Shown in pieces: positions 25,083 to 38,339 of a DNA stretch of 64,000 bases. The position numbers were made by a program, and so were the translations under genes. This stretch comes from Dillenia suffruticosa. Taxonomy: Eukaryota; Streptophyta; Magnoliopsida; Dilleniales; Dilleniaceae. A model generated the notes under the pieces. The model was not told the DNA's origin, did no database searches, and worked only from the letters and a program-made list of their open reading frames with translations. Each line of letters opens with the position of its first letter. Positions within the stretch are counted from its first letter, which is position 1. Location of the stretch: positions 3,100,001 through 3,164,000 of the forward strand of contig JAVTVX010000008.1 in assembly GCA_033439265.1 (NCBI GenBank), written 5' to 3'.

Positions 25083-26399
25083 ACTACTTTCAAACTATGT
25101 TTTAAATAATGTTTACTACAAGGACTCCCTCTTTCGATTCTTTTGTTTCTATATGCAGCGATCAAGAATATTACTAGTGAATCTGCTCTTCCCATTTTCA
25201 TTCTTGTTACATGCACTGAACTTGATCAACCAACAAACGTGCAGGTTGCTCACCCCCACCCCCCAGCGTGATGCAGTAATCTGGATGAATAAACACGTCA
25301 TGTCACTTGCTATCACACGTAGAACTCCATATTACTAATACAAATGCAGAAGTACATAACGAACTCTATTCTAGTAATACAAATGCCGGGTACGTTCGAT
25401 TCACTGCAATCTGTTCTCACTCCAAGGATTTAGGTAAGTTTACCTCTTATCTTCAACAAGCAAGCGCTGATCGCTGCAACCGACCAACACTTGTACTTAG
25501 TATCAGCTACCAAAACCAAAATAAACACACTCGCAGTCTCACCACCTCCAATCAAATCCCAGTCAGGTTTATTAGCAATCCATTTTATGAAACCATTCCA
25601 TCACCAACAACTGAACGTGCACAGAAAAATGCAATCCAACCATCATAGCAAGAAATTTTACATAATTTCAAGAAGAAAAAACATGGATGGTGAGTAAAAT
25701 TTCACAATTTTAAGGATTGAACCAATGAATAAAGAATTGACATGGTATTTTATCCTCATCATGACCATAAGATACAGAGTATTTTAGTCCATAACCACCA
25801 CAAAATCCAAACTTCAAGACAGAGAAACATTGATCAGGTGTAAAAGATCTAACTATCAGACCCAAATTTTATAATGCAAACAAAAACTGGACAACGGGTT
25901 GTATTTAAAAAAAATAATTAAAAAAAATAACCTCATTGGAACTTTCAAAATCAAGGGGAAACCCCTAAATGGTCTTGATAATATCTCTTTCACAACCAAA
26001 AAAACAAATCCAGAGAGACCATTCATCAAACAAAAAGTAACCACAAAATCAAAACTTTCAGATACAAGATTATCATCAGAACAAAAAATTCAACATAAAT
26101 TAACCTTCAAAGTACCTCAAAACGATCAATTAATCAACCGATCCTTAAATTTCTGCCTAAAATTTTTCTGGGTATTGCTTGAAAGCGATTGTAGAAGCGT
26201 TCTCTGACCTCCAACACAAAATTTCTCCTCTCTCTCTCTCTCTCTCTATGTGTGTGTGTGTGTTTACGTCTTTGTTTGGTGAACTTTATTTGGGTCCTGA
26301 GAGAAGGATTATCGAAACACGACAAAGCCACTGAGCAATGGGTAAATGAATGGGGGATAGAGAGAGTAAGAGACACAGGGAGCGAGAGAGAGAGAGAGA

Positions 26400-29300
26400 A
26401 AGAGAGAGAGGAGAATGAGGCATACGGTGGTCTGTAATAAAAGATTCTGAGAGAGAGAGAGAGAGAGAGAGGAATATTTGAAGGGGTCTTTTGTTTATGT
26501 TTCTATTTAAGTTTATTGCTTTTTAATTTATTTTTATTTGTGTGATTTTTGTTAATGTTGTTGTTCCTTTTTTTAGGAATTTTCAAAGATTTGGGAAGAA
26601 AAAACACTTTCTTCACACCTCTTTCTGACAGTCAGAATTTTTCTTTTTTTTCCTCACTATTCTTTCCCAAAATGCATAATATTTGTATTTCTTAAAATAT
26701 CTATTATACAACATAATTAATAAAAAAATAGAAAACAAATTCATAAACAAGTGATTTTAGGTTAACCATGAATGTATTGGCCAGCACTAATTACAAGATT
26801 TTATTAAATACATTTTTATTACAAAATATTTTTTTATTTCTACATTATATATTTAAGAAATAAAATTAATTAAAATTAGAAGAATTGTTGAGGACACAAG
26901 TTACGAAATTTTAATTCTTATAAATAGATAAAAAGTTCTTGACCAAGCGATTAAAAATTAATTACGAAAATAATAACAAGGTATAAGCACTAATTAATAA
27001 ATATAATTAAATATATTTTAATTAAAAAATAGATTCTTATTTATTGATATTATATATCATGAAACGTATAAATTTTTTCTTTTATATTTGATTAATTTTC
27101 TAATTATTGTTTTTTTAGGAATTCATTTTCCCTTTTCTTAAGGTGATTCATGACATGGGAAATCCCATTTCCACCTAAATTAGGGTCCGGACCATGTGAA
27201 GAAAACTTGTATGATTGTGTCTGATTTTCTAAGATCTTTCTTGACTGTTTTTGATTTTCGTTACCTTTTTTTTAATTTAATTCTAAATTATTTTTAGTGA
27301 TTTAAAACTTTGATAACGATGGAAATCATATATTCACCACAAAAACAAATCATCCTATTTTCTTATATTGACTTTATGTTATTTTTGCCCTCGTCATTCT
27401 TATGGCCATAAATATTTTTTTTTTTATTTTTTGACTTTAAAGGGTGGTAGCCCAAATGAACACAATCAAAATTATATGATTATCTTTTTTTATATATATA
27501 TAAACTAATATCCTGTAATCACATTGCAAATAACTAAATTCGGTTTGAGTTAAATTAAATATTTAAGAGATAAAATTTTTTAATATCTGATTTTATTTAT
27601 AAAATTTTAATTTAAAATTTTATTTAAAATATATCGATGTTACGAGGTCCGGAGACATATACATCGGGTCATATACGTGCGTGCGCATGCGCACGCGGGG
27701 GATGGATGTGGGTGTGGGTTTGTGTGGTTGTAACGCAAGCATGGAAGTTGCCGTTGAAAAGGCCAATGGCTAGAAAGTTGCATCCCCCCCGCCCCCTTCT
27801 CTCTCTTTCGTTTATAACTTTTAACTTACGCTATTTTTCACCCATTAGACTTGAACTCAATTAGCTAAGAATACCATTGCTACTCTCATTTGGCCCAACT
27901 ATTCAAGCATTAAGACTTGCATGTCTCATACAAAAAAGAGGGGGGCGGGGGGATTTAGATTTTTTGGGATTTCTATGCTAAAAAACACCGAATTTGATGA
28001 AATTCATCACTAATATACGATATATTTTAAATATCATATTAAATAACTAAAAATATTAGATAAATCAAAAAAAGTATAACTGATTCCATTAAAACTAGAT
28101 ATCTATTAAGATTTTGAATTTAATCTTTCGGATCAGTAGTATCCCTTGATTTCTTTCTTTGAGTGATGGGGAGTTAGAAAATTTTGTGATATGCATAATT
28201 TGGAGACCATAATCCTTATAACTTGGATTTGAAAAGTTTTCTTTATTCTTTTAGTTTTTATTTTAAATCATTGAAGAATAAAAAATTACTATTTAGTTTC
28301 TGCATATCGAAAAGTTTCACATTATTTTATACACGTTAAAATCTTATACTAAATCACTGTTACAGATCATTTTTATTAGAACTATATTTTAAATAGCAGT
28401 CCAAATATATAAATATTTTACACATCAGTTCGACGCTAGATTAAATAATCCAACATTCCCTTGTAAAACCATGCCAAAGCATCAAGTGTAGAATGCCAAA
28501 ATGTAATTATGTTATATATTTTTGTATACAACTTGTCTTGCTCTCAGTATTATTAAAATTTCAATTTTTTTCTTAAAAAAGAGAGAGAAAATAACAAATT
28601 ATTAGATCATTTCAAATTCCTAGTAAACAAAGCATCATGAAAATTGGAGCAAGTTCCCCAGATAAGCTTAATTAATGAAATAAAAGATAAGATTTGCAAA
28701 TCTACATATATCTCCATGATTTTTCTATGATTCTACGGATACTCACAGAATGAGAACTCATCACATGATCTAACGGTGATCGTTTATTTTATTTTTTTAT
28801 TTTATGTGAAATAATAGTTACTAACGGATAAATTAAAAAAAAATTAATTGATAAATTATTATTTAATGGCATAGGTATTAATACATATAAATATATAAAT
28901 GCATGAACCCGTGAAAGGATAGGAGTACCATATGAGAGAATATTCCCCCACAAAGAGCAATGAGATAATCTAAGTTATCTTACGATCACTATCCGAGCCG
29001 AGCATTGGTCGTGAGGTCTTCTAAGACAAAGCAAGAGATGGGTTGAGTGTCATGGTTCAAGTGATGAATTCAAGTTCAATACAATAATTTAGTTCAAAAG
29101 ATCAACCTGTTGGAGCGACTTGTTGGGTGAGAGAGTCTATTGGATTTAAATTATATTTTATAATTTCTTAATGATCCGATATAAGATTCGTAACATTGAA
29201 ATACAATTAACGTGAACCCAAAAGAAATACTAATCAATAGAATTTGTATTTTTGTATTAAAGTTATATCTAATTTTGGTTCAAAAAAATTTTATAAAGTT

Positions 29301-31560
29301 ATTAATTTTTAAAATTAGTCGACCCACTAATGAGATAAAAATTTGATTGATGTGTAGTATTAATTTTTAGAATTAAATTTGAAATATTAACCGGAAATAT
29401 TTACCCAGTTTCAAATCTAGTCTACCCAAGTATATTTGTAAAAAAATTTCAAAAAAAAAAAAAAAGAAGATCAAAATGGAGAAGAGAGAATACATGGTTT
29501 TTTCCCTTCACCTTCAATCTTATAGGCAAAATCAATTTTTATCTTTCAAATTTTAAATGTTATATATATATATATATATATATTCAAAAATCATACCAAA
29601 AGGAAAATTGGCGTAAGCTTGATGCATGATATCAACAAAAATTCAAAAAATTGAAGAAAAAAATAGTTAAGCCTGTGTCGATGTAACTAGCAAGGGAGGG
29701 TTTGAACAAAATCGGGAGATTCACCATAATGGGCTGAGCCCATGGTAGCAATTATATGGGCTGTCCTTCCAAGCCCAATAGGCCCAACCCAACATTTGGG
29801 TAGACTAGTGCAAAACTTTGGACTTGAACCGGTAATTCCTATGGTCATTAGCAATATTTTTATTTTATTGATATTCAAAATTATATTTTAATTAATTTTA
29901 TTTGAATATCTATATAGATTTTATTTAGAAAGTTGCTCTTTTAATATAATCTTTTTTGTTATCAAATTTTAAATTTAAAATTTAATTAAGAGATCTAACA
30001 CTCAATCTCGATGAATAACAGTAAAATGGTATCATTTCCATAATCTTTTCCTTTTTGGTACTTAAGAAAGGCCCTTTGGGACCATTTATTTTTGGGGGTG
30101 GGGGTGTCCCACATGGGTCCAAGAGGGGTCACCGGACGGTGGATTCATCTCATGCGAGACTAATGGGTCATTTCCATTTGTCACCGTGTGTACTTTTATG
30201 CCATGGATGCGATGTGCATGTCTCTCGTCCTTCGTGCATGTTATTTCCTCTATCGATCAATATTTTTTTATTTTTATTTTTTCTAATAACTAATATACAT
30301 ATTCAAGATTATGACATAAAAAATAGAAAATTGTGACAATGTTGATGGAATGCAGTTTTGAGCGATATTTAAAAATTGAACATAAAAATATATATTTTGA
30401 GTCTAAGAAAAAAAAAGTACTTCAATTTCATTTATAATTTTTTTTAACGATCGAATGCAATTTCAGTTTTAGTCGAATACAATAACTTGTTACCATTTTT
30501 TTATAATTTTTTATAATTTATAACCATCACATATGTCAATTAAGAGGAGTTCGATTTTGTTTAGTGTTACTATTTTTGTTTTATTTTTTTATTCTTTATA
30601 ATCAATTATCATTGCAAATGTCAATTATGATGATTATAGTTTGGGGACTTCTGTATAAATGCCATTTTTACTGGCCTTTTTCTTTTTTTTTTTTTTTTGG
30701 ATTAGGACTTTCATCGATGCCAATGACTTTATCTAAAATTAATTCATATATTTAATTAAAATTTATATATTTAATTTTTCTTACAAATAATTAAATTTAC
30801 ATAAGCCAAGAGCAAACGTCTTCAATTAAAATTTCCATTTCCCGATTTCGAAAATTTTTATATATTTAAATTTCTATTTATGTATTAATTAGTAAAAATA
30901 GAAAGAAATATTTAGTTTATGAAGCGAATTTTTGAGTAGGTTTCATTGATAAGTAATATGATTTCAATAGTTTAAGTACAGATGATATAATATTTTTTTT
31001 GAATATCGAATATTTTTATACATTTATCATTTATTATAAAATCACCAAATAAATATTTTGGTCACAATTTTTTTCATTGATAAATATGTTATATATTGTG
31101 AACAAGTGGTATTGCATGTTTGTGTTGTTCCATTTTTTTTTTCAACCATCAGAATTTGGGTTGCTCTGATTAATCTGACTGAATACTGTGAAACCCATTT
31201 TGGGGTTGTTTCTTTCAATTTTTGTTTTTCTATTTTTAATTCTCGAACTCAAAATTTTAATTAAGGGGATTTAGCGTTCTATAATTACACCCGCACAAGT
31301 TGGTGTTGTTCCCCTTTTTCAGGTATTCAAGCTTAAGGGAAACTTGTATCCATTGGACCAAGGTCTTAAAAAAAAAAAATTATATTTGATTTAATTATTT
31401 ACTTTTAACTTTTGGTTTATATGTAATTTTTAGCATTTAGTCAGTTTACAAATAAATAATTTAATATTTAAAAAAACTATTAAAAAATTATTTTTAAATA
31501 GTTTCAAGTATTTTGTTAAATTCTAAATGAATAATACTATTTGATTTGAATATCAATTTT
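26400..31560. other. AT-rich gene desert; no gene seen
   Basis: About 5 kb upstream of MBR with runs of A/T, (AT)n (about 29564-29582), short GGCCCA-rich bits (29740-29795) and many short frames of no coding character. A GC-rich alternating tract at 27670-27697 is noted separately. A degraded SINE-like piece may lie near 28080-28140. Confidence 0.45.
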
Positions 31561-32790
31561 TTCTTTGTACCTTTTCATCCTAATTTTTCATCGTTCTCTT
31601 TTTATTATTCATTACGTATAGTGTTGAACTTAATTTTACTCCTAAAACTACTAGTTCTACCATCAAGAAAACTACTGTCATTTCCTTCACTTCATAGTTT
31701 TTTGGACTCCCTTTAGGGCATTCTCATCCCCCCCCCCTCCCTTTTCCACAGAGGGTAAGGGCAAGAGTTTGTGTTGCATACCACAAACTAGGGGCTGTAA
31801 CAAGGGGGAACCAAAATTTAAACAAATACTGTGATATAATTTCAAAATTATAGAATGCACGGTTAATCGCTTGACATTAACAACTAAAACCCCATCCTTA
31901 TAGGGACACCGGAGTTCGAGTGTCTGCCCAATGTTATGGTCCAGTATTTAAATTTTCATGAATACGTGTATTTTTACGAAATTACAACTAAAACCCCTAT
32001 TTAAAAAAAAAAAAGAAAAAGAAAGCAAACTTAATTTTTTAAGTAACTCTATCTAATGAGATTAAATAAAGATATAGGATAATTATAGAATTCTTAGTAA
32101 TTTATAATTATTATAGTTAACCGTTACGATAGTTAATTAACTTTCGAGAAATTTTCTCTATTTGTGTTGAAAATTTTTATTCTCTTAAATTATTCAAGAT
32201 ATTTTTTTTCTAGTTTTTCAGTATTATTCTCTTTTTAGACATTTTTATAAAGGAAAGATATTTATGTCATTACTTAAACATTTATATTGTTCACAAAAAT
32301 CAATTATATAATCATATCACCACTAAAAACCATTTTCAATCATCTCTAAATTAGCAGAATATATGTGAAAATATGCAAACATAAGTATGTATTTCAATTA
32401 TAGACCTTTTGTAACTTATTTTTTGTTGGTCAAAAAATTTAGAGAATGAAGTAAAGTTTGAACTCCAAACGTAAGTAACATTACCAATATTTGTTGACGT
32501 GGGTGGGAAGAACACTTTTGTCTTTTAATTAGATCGGGAGTTCGACTTCCACTGGATATGAAAAAAATAATGTTGGGAAACCCCTCTTAAATGAGGGCTG
32601 ACAGTCAGATCAATTCAGATTAATCGGGACGAAATTTTAAATATCAAACGGTTGCCTAGCTATAAAGACCGAAAAAAAAAGTAAGTAACATTAAAGAAAA
32701 GGCAAACCTTACTTAATTTTAACCTTAGATCAAGACTCCAAAACCTAAAAATAAGACCACCAAAAGTTTCCATATTTTCCATGAGGAACA
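31560..32790. repeat. Old segmental duplication, copy A
   Basis: Aligns in order with copy B (33365-34285). Shared blocks are TAGTGTTG-CTTA, CTTTCACTT-AT, GAGGGTAAGGGCAAGAG/GAGGGTGAGAGCAAGAG, GGGGCTGTAACAAGGGG/GGGTTGTGACAAAGGGG, AATATATG-AAA-TATGCAAA, and at the end TAGATCAA--CTCCAAAACC with CAAAAGTTTCCA. Copy A is longer, partly because a SINE sits inside it. No coding frame is shared, so this is noncoding or a degraded element. Confidence 0.7.
32484..32680 (+). mobile_element. SINE with 13-bp target-site duplications, inside duplication copy A
   Basis: A 197-bp element with a poly-A tail, flanked by perfect 13-bp direct repeats GTAAGTAACATTA at 32471-32483 and 32681-32693. It has a B-box-like GGAGTTCGACTTCC and a tail with CAGATTAATCGGGACGAAAT, resembling the GATTAGTCA-AGTAAAG tail of the family 1 SINEs, so it is probably a diverged relative. 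Copy B of the surrounding duplication lacks it, which makes it younger than the duplication (or lost from copy B). Confidence 0.82.
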
Positions 32791-33364
32791 TGCATATCTT
32801 TTCATGGTGTTAAAGGAATAGGCCCAAGGGTAAATATTTGGAGCTTATTCGAACCGCCTACTTTGAATATCCATATTTGTGTTTGTTTCCCATTTTGATA
32901 ATTCATGCTAAAGGGTTAACTCATATATGGTTCACCAAGAGCTATTCTATAATATAGTTTAGTTTTACTATTAAATCAGATGAAATTAAATTCAATCAAA
33001 ACCGTTTAAAACCTCTAGAACCAATGAATAATTCAAATCAATTCAAAAAAAAATCATTTTTTTATAAAAATATATAGACTTTATTTTATTTTAAAATATA
33101 TAATATTACGGTATTATCATCCGGTTAGTAAAATACTTCAATCGGTTTGACCAATAAACCAATGAATTGATAGGTTGACCAAGTTATTTACTAATTTGAA
33201 GTTAAAAGCATTATTTATTTATTTATTTATAAATCATCAACCGAGATTAGATGAATGAGTTTACCTAAGAAAAAAATATACGCAGAATATTCTAAATATA
33301 GGATACGATGTATCATAATTCTGGACTAGAAATACCCAACTGTAACACAACTATAAATTTACAA

Positions 33365-34285
33365 GAGTTTTCTTTTCATGCCGTTTCATTCTTAATTTTT
33401 CTTTGTTTTCTTTTCATCATTCACCTTGGATAGTGTCGGGCTTAGTGTTTCTCCTTAAAATCACAGGGAAAAAAAAATTGTTGCTGATTGCTTTCACTTT
33501 ATTGTCTGTTGGACCCATGATGAATTCTCCAAGAACACCCCTTCACCGAGGGTGAGAGCAAGAGACTCTTTTTGTTACTTACCACAACTAAAGGGTTGTG
33601 ACAAAGGGGAATTAAAAATTTAAATAAATCTGTTGATATATGTATGAACTACAAAGTATATAGTAGAATACCTCACGATTTTACGACTAAAAGCGAAAAA
33701 AGATTTAGTTTTTTTTTAATAATTACTTTTACGAAAATTAAAATGAATATATTATAAAAATGGTGTTTCGTAGTCACTGCGGTTAATCGTTATGATAGCA
33801 AATTAATTTACGATAACTTTGAAAATATTTACTTTTTAATTTCTTGGGTTTCGAATATTTTTATAATGAGAGATTTTAGCTTCCATACTCAAATATTTAT
33901 ATGATTAAATCACTTAGAGAAATCAAACCTGTATCTATATGATCACTCAAAACCATATTCGATCATATCTATATTAACACAATATATACAAAGACATACA
34001 AATATGAATTTATATCTAAAAAGTAGACTTTTTGAGATTATTTTATGTCCATTTAAAAAATTAGGAAATGAAATAAAGTTTAAATTTTAAAACTATATAA
34101 AAACCAAGAAATTTTAGTTTTAAATATAATTTCTCTTAAATCTTAAAAATTAAATAACATTCAATTTTATAATTAAGCATAAGAAAAATAGCAAACCCTA
34201 AATTTCAATCCTAGATCAAATCTCCAAAACCCAATACCTAGTACTAAAGACCAACAAAAGTTTCCACAAATATTCCGAGAAAATC
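33365..34285. repeat. Old segmental duplication, copy B
   Basis: Second copy of the 31560-32790 block, about 1.5-1.8 kb further on. It is shorter through several deletions, heavily substituted, and without the SINE. It ends about 400 bp before the ALP1-like start, so it may contribute to that gene's upstream region. Confidence 0.7.
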
Positions 34286-34688
34286 TCTTCGGAATCGCCA
34301 AGAATCAACCCAAATCAAATGAAATTTCTCCTCATAATGATTAAAAAAAAAAAAAAAATTTAAGGTCAAACAAAAATTCCATGGGTGAATGCTAAGAATG
34401 GAGACCCAAAAATTTTCCACATTTCCATAAGACACAATTTGAGTCACGTGCACCTAAAGAAACTTCCAAAACGCGGACGCACAAGCACACAATAAAGCCA
34501 GGTGGGGATTTGTATTTCGTCCTTGAAGATTCTCTTCCTCTGCAGACACCAACAACGTCTGACACCCAAATCCTAATAGACAGAGGGGGAGAAAGAGAGA
34601 GGGGTGAGAGAGAGAAGTTGGGAAATTTGATTTTTTTTTTTTTTGACAGATTCCCGACAGAGAAGAAAAAAAGAATTAGAAAAATCAA

Positions 34689-36008
34689 ATGGATTCTCGT
34701 GCTTTGGCAGCTTTACTAACTTCTCTGATCTCCGAGGTTGTACTTATTCTTCTTCTTCTTTTCCCTTCTTTTACCCCTCTCTCAATAACCAACTCCGCTT
34801 CGTCTTCTTCTTCTTATTCATCACCATCTTCTTCTTTCTCTTCTTCAATTCTTCACTCTCTCACTACATCTGAAATTTCAACAACTCTCGCTCTCCTCTC
34901 GCTTACGAGGAAAAGGAAGAGACTCCAGTCGGAAATTGATGCTGACGATGAAGAAGTTGATGATTCCAATGGAAAATCTCACCTGGGTATCGCTAAAAAT
35001 CTTGATTCTTTCAAGGGTTGGTTTCGGATTTCGTCGTCCACATTTGAATGGCTTTCAAGTCTGCTTGAACCTTTGTTAGAGTGTAGAGATCCAATTAACT
35101 CTCCTCTGAATCTCTCTCCTGACATTAGGTTAGGAATCGGTCTTTTTCGATTGGCAAACGGTGCGAATTATGCTCAAATTGCTAAGCAGTTCGGGGTTTC
35201 GGAGTCTGTTGTGAAATTCTGTTGTAAACAGTTGTGTAGAGTGCTGTGTACGAATTTCAGATTCTGGGTCGGATTTCCAAATCCGAATGAGCTTCAATCT
35301 GTTTCCAAGGGATTTGAAAGCCTTACCGGACTTCCTAATTGTTGCGGTGTGATTGGTTGTACTAGGTTCAGTTTTGTGAAAGTGAATGAAAATGGCGTGA
35401 AATGGGAGGGGACTGTTGCTGCACAAATTGTCGTGGATTCCAATTCCAGGATTTTGAGCATTGTTGCTGGAATCCGCGGTGGCAAATCCAATTCCAGGAT
35501 TTTGAAATCCTCAAGTCTTTTTAAGGATATTGAAAGTGGGAAGTTACTGAATTCTCATCCTATTGAGCTATTTGGGGCAAAAATTCCTCAGTATTTGGTG
35601 GGATTTGAAGGGTATCCTTTATTACCTTGGCTGATGGTACCTTATGAAAGTGTATATCCAAGGTCTGTCGAAAGTAGGTTCAATTTGAAACATGGGATGT
35701 TGAGATTTCCTATGCGTAGAGTTTTTTCAAGTTTGAGGAAATGGCGCATCTTGAGTCAACCTATGGAAGAGGAATTCAAAATGGCTGTGGCTTATATTGG
35801 TGCTTGCTCAATACTTCATAATGTTTTGCTAATGAGAGATGATCACTCTACTTTGTCTGACGATTTCCGAGAGGATTTGATGGTTCAAAAGAGTTCTTGG
35901 ATTTGTCAGGATGAAGGATTTGGGGACAGTGCACGTGAGACTGAAGGTAATCTTATAAGAAGTGCATTGGCTTCAAAAGCTAGACAAAATGGTCCAAAAT
36001 CACGTTGA
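34689..36008 (+). CDS. ALP1-like protein, domesticated PIF/Harbinger transposase
   Basis: Intact single-exon gene of 439 residues in the DDE_Tnp_4 (PIF/Harbinger nuclease) fold. Arabidopsis ALP1 and ALP2 are domesticated members that join PRC2 and oppose silencing. Visible parts: a hydrophobic then Ser-rich N terminus (8-60) built from TCT repeats; a basic RKRKR at 74-78; an HTH-like YAQIAKQFGVSESVVKFCCKQL at 161-182; then the nuclease region. All three expected catalytic acids are replaced: GVIG223CT for GVIDCT, KSN268SR for HDSR, and PMR343RVF for VIERTF. Structural motifs GYPLLPWLMVPY (309-320) and SILHNVLLM (374-382) remain. No terminal inverted repeats or partner MYB-like transposon gene lie nearby, so it reads as a host gene with a binding or scaffold role. 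Start: ATG 34689, just after a GA-rich leader. The family is firm; a PRC2 link is inference. Confidence 0.88.
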   Translation: MDSRALAALLTSLISEVVLILLLLFPSFTPLSITNSASSSSSYSSPSSSFSSSILHSLTTSEISTTLALLSLTRKRKRLQSEIDADDEEVDDSNGKSHLGIAKNLDSFKGWFRISSSTFEWLSSLLEPLLECRDPINSPLNLSPDIRLGIGLFRLANGANYAQIAKQFGVSESVVKFCCKQLCRVLCTNFRFWVGFPNPNELQSVSKGFESLTGLPNCCGVIGCTRFSFVKVNENGVKWEGTVAAQIVVDSNSRILSIVAGIRGGKSNSRILKSSSLFKDIESGKLLNSHPIELFGAKIPQYLVGFEGYPLLPWLMVPYESVYPRSVESRFNLKHGMLRFPMRRVFSSLRKWRILSQPMEEEFKMAVAYIGACSILHNVLLMRDDHSTLSDDFREDLMVQKSSWICQDEGFGDSARETEGNLIRSALASKARQNGPKSR

Positions 36009-36644
36009 TGTCCTAGTGATTCAATGCAAGTCAAGCCTAAGGATTTAGTTTTTGGCAGCATTGGTTTGACATTCCTTTGGTTAGGTAACTGGGGATTATT
36101 TTCTTCTTTAATAGTTTTATGGAATTCCTTCAAATTAATGGTGCTCTTTAGCTTCTTCTTATTCTTTTTTAATACTCTTTTAGCTATACAATTCTTTTGT
36201 TCATGTATCATTCAATTATTTAACAGCAAATCTGTACACTGCTTATTTAGTTGTCATATAATGCGTAGTTGACAAGAAAAGGCATAGAAAAATTTGTTTT
36301 TGGAAATTGAATTTCATGTTAATCATTGTTTAGCATTTCCCTTTGTGCTCTGGAATCCCAAATTTGTGTGGAAGTGATGATTTGTGTTCTACCCTTGGGA
36401 CATGAACTCTTTCAAGAGGTCAGTTGGCTATAGGAAGAAAGAAAAAATTATCAAAAAATGGAGGATTTATTGACCCACCTGGCTATCTAAATATGTGGTC
36501 TTTGTTTAGTATAAGAACAATGTATTAGTTAGTATCTGTATGTGCCTATATGTTTATGAGGTTATGATGATATGGTTTTATAGTAGCCTTAAGAACATTA
36601 GGTTTTATGGACCTAATTCTTGCTTTCTAATACCGATTCTAATG

Positions 36645-36811
36645 ATCGACGATCTTTGGATTTAGTGGTATAATATTAAATCTTTTTAATTAAGATTTTG
36701 AATTTGAATCGTAAGAATTGAAAAACAGGAGGTCATGAGAGTCGGTCCCTAAATTAGGCCTCCCAACTATTTGAATGAGTTTTCAAATATTGATGGTCCA
36801 ATTAAAAAAAA
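36645..36811 (+). mobile_element. Degraded SINE (family 2) with imperfect target-site duplications
   Basis: Begins near GGATTTAGTGGTATAATA, has TTTGAATTTGAATCGTAAG at the B-box position and GAGAGTCGGTCCCTAAATT in the body, and ends in an A run. The flanks AATACCGATTCTAATG and AATACCAATTCCATTG are imperfect direct repeats. A close relative lies at 62437-62598. Confidence 0.55.
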
Positions 36812-37333
36812 AATACCAATTCCATTGCTAATTTTACCCCATAAACCAATGTTTAAACAATAATGTTAAATACACCAAATAAATGGAGAAATAGAATTTA
36901 TGAGAATCAATTCCTCTGCGAATGACCTCTCAGTACTCAAACTAGATTAGTTAGACGAAATTCAGATATCGATTGATAGTACATAATCCACTTACACTAA
37001 AAAAAACACCAAATGAATCGTGAATTATATGAATATAATTTTATGTGATAGTTTTTATCGGTATAAGTTTTCGGTATTTATTTTTAATATGTTTTGCCTG
37101 ATTCGAACATAATAACTTTTTCAAGAACCATGCAAGAAAAAAAAAAAATTGATTCAAATCTGCTCCATAATTATCCCGGAAATTATTTTTAAATTTGGTA
37201 TATAATGACTAACTGTTTCAAAAGTTTAACCTCGCATGTGAGGGGCCTTGTAAGAGAACTCTTAAGTCAAGAGCTCGATACTATTTTATTATTATTTTTT
37301 AAAATAAAAAAGTCAACCATTTTGAAAAAGTCA
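36812..37333. other. Intergenic; partial SINE-like tail
   Basis: The stretch at about 36890-37010 repeats the SINE-tail pattern (ACTAGATTAGTTAGACGAAAT and ATATCGATTGATAGTACATA) without a clear head. Nothing else recognised. Confidence 0.35.
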
Positions 37334-37553
<220 letters not shown>

Positions 37554-38339
37554 TATCTACTAAAAATTGGAAAATCTGCTATGGAGGGGATGTAATACAT
37601 CTTTGGGATTGTAGTCGATATGGTTGGTCAGTGTCTTCCTATGTACTTTTTATAGGTGTTTTTTTATTTATCGATTGATATTCGATAATTAATATATTGG
37701 TCTCAATTTATTAGGTTCGAGTTAAATATAGATTTATTAGGGGATGTGTATTTTCTTTCTATATATATAATATTTTAAGATTTAAATTTGAAAATTTGGT
37801 TAATTGTACCGCAGAGACTTAAAAACACTGGGATGCGAGTATGACCGAGGAGAACAAGGTAAGCAACCAGGAAGGGATAAACAGATAAAGGAGAAACTTC
37901 CTTGACCAAGTATGCATAAAAAGATAAAGGTTGGTAATGTCCAAACATGTCTCCTCCAATCAAGCCCAAATGATTATGGGCCATACCTCTCTCTCTCTCT
38001 CTCTCTCTCTCACTTGTAAGGTTTGGGCAATTAAATTAATTAATCATACACTCCTATTTGTCTATGAATTTCGTATACTAAAAGTAATCTTTTGTTGATG
38101 TCCAAACTTACCAAGTGATCGTTAAACTAGTTGAAATAATAGGGCCGAGATTAGGCCTCGAAGATGAGGAGGATTAGGCATCAAATCTTTGAGTTATATA
38201 TTACCAAGACCCTATCTCACATTTAGCCTGTTAAGTGAATCTCCAAATCTTTTTTTCGAATTAGAGAGGTTCTAACACGAGTTTAGGCAAAAAATCGGCA
38301 TATATTACAGTATTGCAAAATACGTTCTGTCATCAGTTA

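Larger units (their letters stand above)
22461..26300 (-). other. MBR 5' UTR: two non-coding exons and a 3.5-kb intron
   Basis: Upstream of the MBR start, the strand reads as a short 5' UTR exon 22566-22461 preceded by an acceptor (ttgcag). A good donor (TTTTGAG|GTACTTTG) sits at 26116. This predicts a 5' UTR exon from 26116 to at least 26230 and an intron 26115-22567. Compound CT/GT and GA tracts at about 26230-26265 and 26384-26475 mark the likely start-site region. The intron holds an Au SINE and no coding sequence I recognise. Exon placement is inference. Confidence 0.55.

Noticed and set aside
26252-26437. Short Arg/Glu-rich frame near the MBR start region
   Set aside because: Arises from GT and GA tracts in the probable 5' UTR; opposite strand to MBR.
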